Of a stretch of 64,000 nucleotides of DNA, positions 57,018 through 64,000 are shown one piece after another; position 1 is the first letter of the stretch, and each line of letters opens with the position of its first letter. The position numbers and the translations under genes were made by a program. This DNA is from Labia minor (Eukaryota; Arthropoda; Insecta; Dermaptera; Spongiphoridae). Under the pieces are notes generated by a model. That model was not told where the DNA came from and did not search any database. It was given only the letters and a program-made list of their open reading frames with translations. The stretch spans positions 79,267,034-79,331,033 of the forward strand of contig OY720345.1 in the NCBI GenBank assembly GCA_963082975.1, in the 5' to 3' direction.

Positions 57018-58263
57018 TAATTACATTTCTTTCACCTCACAATTGTTCGCCTATCGGATTCTGATATTGATTTTTTACAATTAATGTTTAAAATTTAGAT
57101 GTATGTGAACAATTGCAATATAGAATATAAAGTAAATAATTTATAGAATATAAAAAGAATTAAATGATGACTAATTTCAAAATCAAATCATTTATATATT
57201 CTTATAGAGCAATTTTGCATAAAGAGAAAATTAATATTCATATTTCTTGTAGGTTCGCTAAGGGCTCTTCATATAAAATATCAATTAATCGCTAGAAGTC
57301 TCTCTGGATCCTAGTAATCTTGAATGATTCAACTCTTTCATAGACATCAATCCAAAACCCTAATTGGGCCAACATTACATTCCTTTGTCATGGACATCTT
57401 TATTTATTATATTATATAATTTCATTTTATTTCTTTATAATCGAATCTTTAAATATTATTTTTTTAGAACATTTTAAAAATATATGTATGTTAATTAATG
57501 TGTATGAATATGTTTATATTAACACGAGCATCTTTATTTCAAAATTTGCAAAAAAAAAAAAAAAAAAATTTAAAAGATTAACTTAAATATTAATTAATTA
57601 GAATTATCTTCATTACTAGTTTCTGACTTTTATATTCGACTTGAACCACTCTCAAAATGATGGTTTTTAATTATTGACTAACTGAAGTAACTTATTTTTC
57701 GAAAATTATCGTAAATATTAGTATGATCATTCTTAACCTGAAATGTTTTATTTATAGATAAACAACTTGAAATTATACTTGTAACTATTAGGTGAATTTC
57801 AAAATAGACGCTATGTATATATTTATTTAAAAGAAAATGTAATAAAATAATTTAAAAAATTCACAATGTTCTCTCTGATAATAAATAAAACGCTTGCATT
57901 TAATTTTTAATTATGTCACCATTTTTAATTTAAATGCAAGCGTTTTATTTGAGATCCCTAGAAATTTTAATTAGGCTCTTTATTCAAAGAATCTATACCA
58001 TTGTTGTTGAAGTACTTAGTAGGCAGACCCTTGTAGAACCCCATCATGAAGAATATACTTATTGAGACTAAGTGAAAAATTATTTTCTAGTTTTTAGTGC
58101 ATTTATAAATAAAACACTAACTTAATTTTTTTTAATTGAATTGAATTTAATTTAATTTTCCACTTGTGCGAAAATTTTGACAATTTTTAAATTGTAATTA
58201 ATGAATTTACATTCCTAGATGAAACGAGCAATGTTCATGTAATATATAATCTTTTATATTTAC
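57018..58263. other. AT-rich non-coding
   Basis: No gene found. A perfect 21-base inverted repeat lies at 57883-57950, and an A-run at about 57550-57567. A GC-richer patch at 57250-57400 is unexplained. Confidence 0.5.
57883..57950. repeat. Perfect 21-base inverted repeat
   Basis: Arms 57883-57903 and 57930-57950 (AAATAAAACGCTTGCATTTA plus A, and its complement) around a 26-base loop. No element ends or target duplication were recognised. Confidence 0.75.
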
Positions 58264-58924
58264 AGTGGCGCTTCCAGGATTTGATCCTGGGGTATGTGTG
58301 GGGGGGGGGGGTTTGACCACAGACAATCCGTTTTTTATTATGAATATTTTAGAAATGAAAATTAGAGAAAAAATATATTTAACATCTGTATCCGTTGCTT
58401 CAAGCTTTATGGATAATTCTAATTTTGATTATAAAATATACATTTTAAAAAGTCAGGCACATCTTGAAGAAAAAGAAGAAAATGATGTCTAATGAGAAAA
58501 TATTTATTTGAAGTAAAACGATTGTATGATACTTATCAAAATGTTATAAAATATTTATTAGGTATTTATTTTACAAAGCTTTTTTTTTTAAATATACATT
58601 AAAATAATTTTACACATAAATGTATATTACATTTAACAAGTACATATAAATATTAATTATAAGATATAACATTTGAACAAATAATAAATTCAATTATTTT
58701 CGTAATATTTACATTTATATTTTTTAAAAACTTAATTAAAAAAGCAAAATGTGCAGCATCGTACACGTGGCGGAAGTGAAACTTCTTACAATCTAGAGAA
58801 TTAGAGAAATTTTAGTTGAGAGTGTGAGTGAGAGAGAAATAGAGAAAAATAAAGGGATCATTTCGAAAGACATATAACAGTATAAAATTTTCGTAACAAA
58901 TATTCGCTTTATTATTATTATTAT
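58264..58924. repeat. GTGGCGC repeat end, first copy, and spacer
   Basis: CAGTGGCGCTTCCAGGATTT then GATCCTGG with a G-run recurs as CAGTGGCGCAACCAGGATTT at about 59204. The palindrome CCAGGAT/ATCCTGG is in both. A motif GAAGTGAAACTTCTT near 58778 recurs at 63736 and, with one extra A, at 23407. Probably transposon ends of unknown family; no transposase is seen. Confidence 0.4.
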
Positions 58925-59200
58925 CTACTCTATCATCATATCTACATTGCCTGTACTATTGTCGGTTGGTGCTTCAATTGGTAATACTGATATTAATGGC
59001 TTGTGATAACTAAAATAAGATATATATGTTCGTGATTCTATATTTTCTATATAACGTGTAAAAACAGCATCTATTGTAGTTCCAGATTTTGTTGTTGATT
59101 CCTTGGGATCGTTATTTAGAAGCAGACCAAATGTTTCTCGAAGAAAGTTGATCAACGGCAACGAATCATCAGATCCAAAATTTACATTAAAATCTCCCCC
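58925..59200 (-). pseudogene. Endonuclease (EEP) C-terminal fragment, mobile-element origin
   Basis: The minus strand reads GGDFNVNFGSDDS, then FLRETFGLLLNNDPKESTTK, SGTTIDAVFTRYIENIES and YISYFSYHKPL. GDFN, GTTIDAVF and S-HKP are the late motifs of endonuclease/exonuclease/phosphatase domains fused to Pif1/Helitron-type helicases (Helentrons). Only the C-terminal roughly 90 residues are present. A LINE source is the alternative. Confidence 0.5.
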
Positions 59201-59334
59201 GAGCAGTGGCGCAACCAGGATTTGATCCTGGGGGGGGTTTTGACTAGCCGCTCCACCTTCCTATGGCGCCCCCCCCCCCCCCCGGGCTCTCTCAAAGACA
59301 AATTTTCTTTAAGATTTTTTTTTTATATTAAATA
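59201..59334. repeat. GTGGCGC repeat end, second copy
   Basis: CAGTGGCGCAACCAGGATTT, then GATCCTGG, a G-run, and a C-run about 40 bases further (59266-59283). It parallels the end at 58264. Confidence 0.4.
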
Positions 59335-60594
59335 TTTAAATAAGTTGACCTGTGGCCAGGTCCGAACCGACCGACGGTTTGAAATAAATTAATTTCCAGC
59401 TACAGAAACAATTTCAAATAATTTTAATATATCTATTAATGTAATAAAAAACAGATATGGATACATAAATAATAAATATAAACATTTTTAATTTTATTTT
59501 ATTTATAATATATATGCAAGACCAGGCTGTGACGTCATGAATGGCTGGATGACGTCATATAATTTTAAATCAATACAAAGTGCATGATTCGTGGTGATAT
59601 ATAAAAAAATCTCCTCATGTGAAATTTGGTGTGAAAATAACCCTTTCCTTCCTATCGTCGATCGCTAATACTACCACTTCCGGTTTCCGGAATTGCACCA
59701 AAAGTTGATCAATTCATCCCACTGATGCATTAAGTAAATATACCAAATTTCATCAAAATCGGTTGAGCCGTTCAGGCTGTACACATCTATACGGACGGAC
59801 AGACATCATGCTAAAAATACTTTTTTACCGACCGACGATAGTAAGGGAGGTATTGTTTTCACACCAAATTTCACATGTGGAGATTTTTACATATCTCCAC
59901 GAATCATGCATTTTCTAAACAGAAAAAAGTATTTTTAGCATGATGTCTGTCCGTCCGTCTGTCCGTCTGTCCGTCCGTCTGTCCGTCCGTCTGTCCGTCT
60001 GTCCGTCCGTATAGATGTGTACAGCCTGAACGGCTCAACCGATTTTGATGAAATTTGGTATATTTACTTAATGCATCAGTGGGATGAATTGATCAACTTT
60101 TGGTGTATATCCGGAAACCGGAAGTGGTAGTATTAGCGATCGACGATAGGAAGGGAAGGGTTATTTTCACACCAAATTTCACATGAGGAGATTTTTTTAT
60201 ATATCACCACGAATCATGCACTTTGTATTGGTTTTATCCTCGGGAAAATCATATTTATTAGTTTTTTCTTGATTTAAAATTATATGACGTCATCGAGCCA
60301 TTCATGACGTCACAGCCTGGTCTTACATATATATTATAAATAAAATAAAATTAAAAATATTTATGTTATATTCATATCTGTTTTTTATTACATTAATAGA
60401 TATATTAAAATTATTTGAAATTGTTTCTGTAGCTGAAAATTAATTTACTTCAAACCGTCGGTCGGTTCGGACCTGGCCACAGGTCAACTTATTCTGTTTA
60501 GAAAATGCATGATTCGTTGAGATATGTAAAAATCTCCACATGTGAAATTTGGTGTGAAAACAATACCTCCCTTACTATCGTCGGTCGGTAAAAA
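59335..60594. repeat. Foldback arrangement of repeat R3
   Basis: 59340-59822 is the reverse complement of about 59935-60490, so the two copies form arms of roughly 480 bases. 59823-59928 and the complement at 60491-60594 form a second, 105-base inverted pair starting TTTTACCGACCGACGATAGT. The forward copy has an expanded TGTCCGTC tract (59946-60012), while the reverse copy has only one or two units. TGACGTCA palindromes lie in each arm. No coding frame. Confidence 0.8.
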
Positions 60595-61134
60595 GTTTTG
60601 TAAATGAAACACTGATTTTACAAAATCTGGCAAAAAAATTTAATTTTGTATTTTATTTACTCGTATCCACAGTTTTAGAAAGAAAATATTTTTTTCCAGC
60701 TATAAGTAAATTATTTTAGCTTTCCTCATGAAATAAGAATAGCTTATACGATGATCGGAAAATTTTGAAAATTTTTGCTGCGAGATTCTTCGAGATTTTC
60801 ACTTTTCAGGCGGTTCTGAATCCAAAACCGGCTCGTTACCGAGATTACGTCTAAACAAAATGAGATATTGTCTTGAAATTTGATATTTAGATGTTTTTTT
60901 TTGGGAATGATGGGCGAGGATTGGATTGTTGTTGGACAAGAACGGACCATAAGTAAGAGAGGGTAGTTTAAAGAGGTGTCAAAACATATTTTATTGATTT
61001 TCTCAATAAATACCGATTTTTATGAGCATTATCATACTATCGTATTAAATTTATAGGGAATCGAATTTACTAAAAGTTTCATTATATTCATTTTTACCTA
61101 AACTTAATAATAAAGTAGTTATTTATAAAAAAAC
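60595..61134. other. Non-coding
   Basis: No gene or repeat partner recognised. Confidence 0.5.
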
Positions 61135-62327
61135 TATTAGGTTGTCACATAAGTTTTTTCCGCATCACGCTATGAATGAATCTAACTGCCTATGTTTATA
61201 TATATAAACATGCAGGCTTATCTCTTAGCCGTTTATGGCATCTTATTTAATCATCCCAGAGCTTTTTCAGAGTACGTTTCGTTGGTGACAAAGTCTCTTT
61301 AAAAATTTTTCTACTATGGAGAGCCAAAAGAAGCATTTGCGGCAGAAGAGATTTGCACCGTTTACGGGAGTGGTGCTTCGACTATTAGGACCATCCGCAA
61401 TTGGTTTAAGAAATTTAGAGCTGGCCGCCCAGCAACGACGGATATTATCAATACTGTGCATGCTGAAAATCCACGATACAGTGTGCGCGAGATAGCGGGT
61501 GAAACTAACATTCCCAAAACAACGGCACATAAGCATTTAATCAAAATGGGATATGCGAATCGATATGAAGCTTGGGTTCCACACCAATTGACGGAGACCG
61601 GCCTTATAAAGCGCGTCCCTACGTGCGATTTGCTTCTACAGCGACACAAAAGAAATAATTTCTTAAAGAGTCTTGTCACTGGAGACGAGACTTGGATTTT
61701 GTATCAAAATGTGGATCGAAAACGGATTTGGTCTAAAGAAAATAGACCTTCAACTGTTGCGAAGTCTAGGCTTCATCCGAAGAAGGTTCTTTTGTGCATT
61801 TGATGGAACTGTAAGGGTGTACTGTATTACGAGCTCCTTCCTGAAGGTGATTTGACCAATGCTGACAAATATTGCAATCAACTGAATTAACTAAAAACCG
61901 CCATAGCAGAAAAACGGCAAGAATTGGCGAACCGACTAGGTGTAGTATTGCATTACGGCAACGCAAGGCCGCTTATTGCGTTGATCGTAAGGCAAAAATT
62001 ATTACAGTTTGATTGGGACGTTCTATCTCATCCTCCATACTCCCTATACCTTCCTCCATCCGAGTATTACTTGTTCCTCTCCTTAAAAAACTCTCTCCGT
62101 GGTAAATCTTTCAAATCCAAAATCGAAATAAAAACGCACCTAAATGAATATTTTGAAAGTAAGCCTCAACTATTTAGAAACAGGGCATAATGAGGCTTTC
62201 TGGGAGATGGAGGAAGGTTATAGATCAGAATGGTTCATACATAACATAATAAATCAACCTTAAACAACAAATATCGTGTATTCATTTCGCATCAAAAAAA
62301 GCGAAGAAACTTATGGGAACCCCAAGT
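61135..62327 (+). mobile_element. Mariner-2, dead copy
   Basis: Left end TTAGGTTGTCACATAAGTTT and right end the complement of TTGGGGTTCCCATAAGTTTC, about 1.2 kb apart, as usual for mariner. It carries a decayed transposase on the plus strand. It is a different family from mariner-1. Confidence 0.8.
61316..62190 (+). pseudogene. Mariner-2 transposase, decayed
   Basis: Motifs: YGSGASTIRTIRNWFKKF, NPRYSVREIA, AWVPHQLTE and LVTGDETWILY (first Asp). Then, after in-frame stops near 61801 and 61886, come VVLHYGNARPL and LPPSEYYLFLSL. The second catalytic Asp (normally QDNARPH) is Gly and the third (normally SDYHLF) is Glu. The N-terminus is also frame-shifted. Clearly inactive and older than mariner-1. 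Confidence 0.85.
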
Positions 62328-62389
62328 ACTTTAAGATTTCGAAAGCTTTTCGTCCGCCCGTAGTGGCAGGATATTTTGAAAGAAATCAT

Positions 62390-63552
62390 GTAAAAATCCC
62401 TAAGAAAAAATCCCTAAATACAAATATCCCTAAGAGAATAAATCCCTAAATAAAAAATTTCCCTAATTTTTTTTACTTATTTAATAATGAATAGCCGAAG
62501 AGACTTGAATGAGGTAGTTATACATCATGCTTGGTGTTATCACATCTGTTCCATCTGGTTTTTTAGCGTCCCATTATTCATGGTTTGCCTTCATTATGGT
62601 CAGAAGCTCATCATGCGAGTCGCTGAATCGTTTCCTTGGTGGATCAGGCTTCTTTCAACGAACATCACGACAGATTTCCAAAGAGATAAGGTTATGCTTA
62701 ATATGGATTTGCTTAATCAGGTCCCAAACTGATGACTTGTAACCTCCTAAGCGTGAACGAAGAGCATTGTTGTAACCTTCCAATGCATTGTTTGTTCGAG
62801 GCAAACCCATCAAAGTGGCATCGTAGATGTTCCAATGTTCCAATGTCGAATTCGGGGTCATAAAAGCCAGCCAAAAATTGTTCACCTAACCAAGTAAGAA
62901 AAAAGATCACGAAGTTTTACCCTGTTGGTCGTCCAGCTAATGCTTGGTAGGGTACAATGACTTTTGATGGTGGTATCAAAACCAAAGCTGCAAGAGTTCG
63001 TAAATGAGTGCAGTTGTCAGGATTATCTATATCATTATAGAGCTTCAAAACTTCTGGCATTGATTTGATGTTTCTATAAATGGATTGAGCAAAATGAAAA
63101 AGACAACCTCTGATGATTGTAAATTTCACAAATTGCGTTATATATTCCCTGGTGAAATATACGGTGCAAATGGGGTATTTTGTATTTGGAATCATTAAGC
63201 TATTAAAACGTATGCTAATAAACGAAATTTGAGTAAATTCCCTTTATTTTACATACGAATTTGACACCCCTATTTTTTGGAAAAATCACGTGTCTGGGCC
63301 ATATGTATGTATTTTTTGACCTATTTTTCCCTACTTTCGGTCCAGGCTCGATTACCTCCTTGGGAGGTCGTGTCTCAGGCAACTGGGTGTCATGCTCACC
63401 TTGTAATTAAATTTTCTTAATCACAATTAAAATTAATACAAAAATGAAAAATTTTGTTTTTAGTGATTTTTCTTTTTAGGGATTTTTGACTTTTATGGAT
63501 TTTTTCCTTTAGGGATTGACTTTTATGGATTTTTTCCTTTAGGGATTTTTAC
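62390..63552 (-). mobile_element. MULE-like element remnant
   Basis: Both ends read GTAAAAATCCCTAA inwards and carry several spaced copies of TCCCTAA (left, 62392-62460) or TTAGGGA (right, 63478-63545). Between them lie MULE transposase fragments. No target duplication was matched. Confidence 0.6.
62655..63195 (-). pseudogene. MULE transposase fragments
   Basis: The minus strand has GCLFHFAQSIYRNIKSMPEV, then LAALVLIPPSKVIVPYQALA and, in another frame, FWLAFMTPNS and LPRTNNALEGYNNALRSRLG. GC-FH--Q---R, LA-L-F-P---V and RTNN-LEG--N are the order of the C-terminal half of MULE/Phantom transposases. The catalytic N-terminal half is missing and at least one frame change is present. Confidence 0.7.
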
Positions 63553-63988
63553 CCGTTTCCATTTTGAAAAAATTAGTCTTCGCTTCATAATTTTTATGAA
63601 ATATTTAGAATTTGAGTAATATTTTTATTTATTTTATATTTAAATAATAGTCAAATTGAAAAATTTCACAATCATCTAGTAATCTTATGTTAAGTCTTTT
63701 GTTTTTTATGATTTAGGAGAAATAATAAAATAATTTTTGAAGTGAAACTTCTTTAGCGGCGTCCTGACATTTGGTCGAGAATGGAGAGTGAATTGAGAGA
63801 AATGTAACGTTTTGAGATTTCGTAACGCAAGAGAGAAAAAAGATATATAACGAGTGAGAATGAGAAAGAGAGCTATACAGTTTAGGCTATCTGCGTCTCC
63901 CTTTTGTGCGGTCTTTCGTTCTAATCCCCACGAGCAACAGAGAAGAGAATATAGTATGACGCGCATGCGCGCGAGTACGTATAGCCTA
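63553..63988. other. Non-coding with GA-rich repeat
   Basis: GAAGTGAAACTTCTTTAGCG (about 63736) also occurs near 23407, with an extra A, inside HelA. A GA-rich stretch follows, then a palindrome CGCGCATGCGCG near 63962. No gene. Confidence 0.4.
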
Positions 63989-64000
63989 GACCAGAGGTGG
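63989..64000 (+). mobile_element. Probable hAT terminus at window edge
   Basis: The last bases, CCAGAGGTGG, match the terminal repeat of the hAT-like element at 36266-37097 (CAGAGGTGGCCAACCC), so another copy may begin here. Confidence 0.35.

Overview
This window is eukaryotic and very AT-rich. It has spliced genes with GT-AG introns, and mariner, hAT, MULE, Helitron, Ty3/gypsy and BEL/Pao elements of the kinds common in arthropods and other invertebrates. No species can be named from it. Most of the 64 kb consists of transposable elements inserted into one another. Two families look like host protein genes: a small cluster of C2H2 zinc-finger genes and a tandem pair resembling AF10/Alhambra.

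The zinc-finger family has seven copies at about 1.9, 18.4, 26.1, 40.3 (minus strand), 41.8, 53.9 and 54.6 kb. The complete copies share one design: a 46-base first exon, a phase-1 intron (139 bases when empty), and a second exon carrying a C2HC finger, an acidic linker and a run of 84-base C2H2 units. Three copies (18.4, 26.1 and 40.3 kb) are open over their whole length, at 397, 453 and 457 residues. The others are truncated or frame-shifted. The reading frame of the long second exon often contains no ATG, so a simple ATG-to-stop scan misses these genes.

Layout: 0-3.3 kb holds a gypsy integrase fossil, an interspersed repeat, zinc-finger copy 1 cut by a Helitron, and Helitron fragments. 3.3-12.8 kb is a three-deep nest: a mariner holding a hAT with an open 619-residue transposase, which holds a GC-rich CsRn1-like gypsy with apparently identical LTRs. 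12.8-15.75 kb is repeats. 15.75-32 kb is a tandem segmental duplication, each half carrying a zinc-finger gene. One half has a solo LTR in the intron and the other has a longer gypsy copy at the same site. A Helitron interrupts only the second half, so the first half shows the empty site. 32.8-36 kb is Helitrons, one nested in another, with the empty site preserved at 53.07 kb. 36.3-37.1 kb is a hAT-like element containing mitochondrial cox1 and probable nad5 sequence. 38.7-43 kb holds two zinc-finger genes in divergent orientation. 43.9-51.2 kb is a second hAT split by a BEL/Pao element with apparently identical LTRs. 51.2-53.7 kb is two Helitrons head to tail. 53.8-57 kb holds two zinc-finger pseudogenes and the AF10-like pair. 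58-64 kb is a foldback repeat, a dead mariner, a MULE remnant and other repeats.

The signals most worth following are the zinc-finger family with its variable DNA-contact residues, the Helitron family that ends in a hairpin plus GTAC instead of CTRR, and the AF10-like pair whose introns are nearly identical while the exons differ. All reading was by eye, so boundaries may be off by a few bases and family names come from recognised motifs, not database searches.
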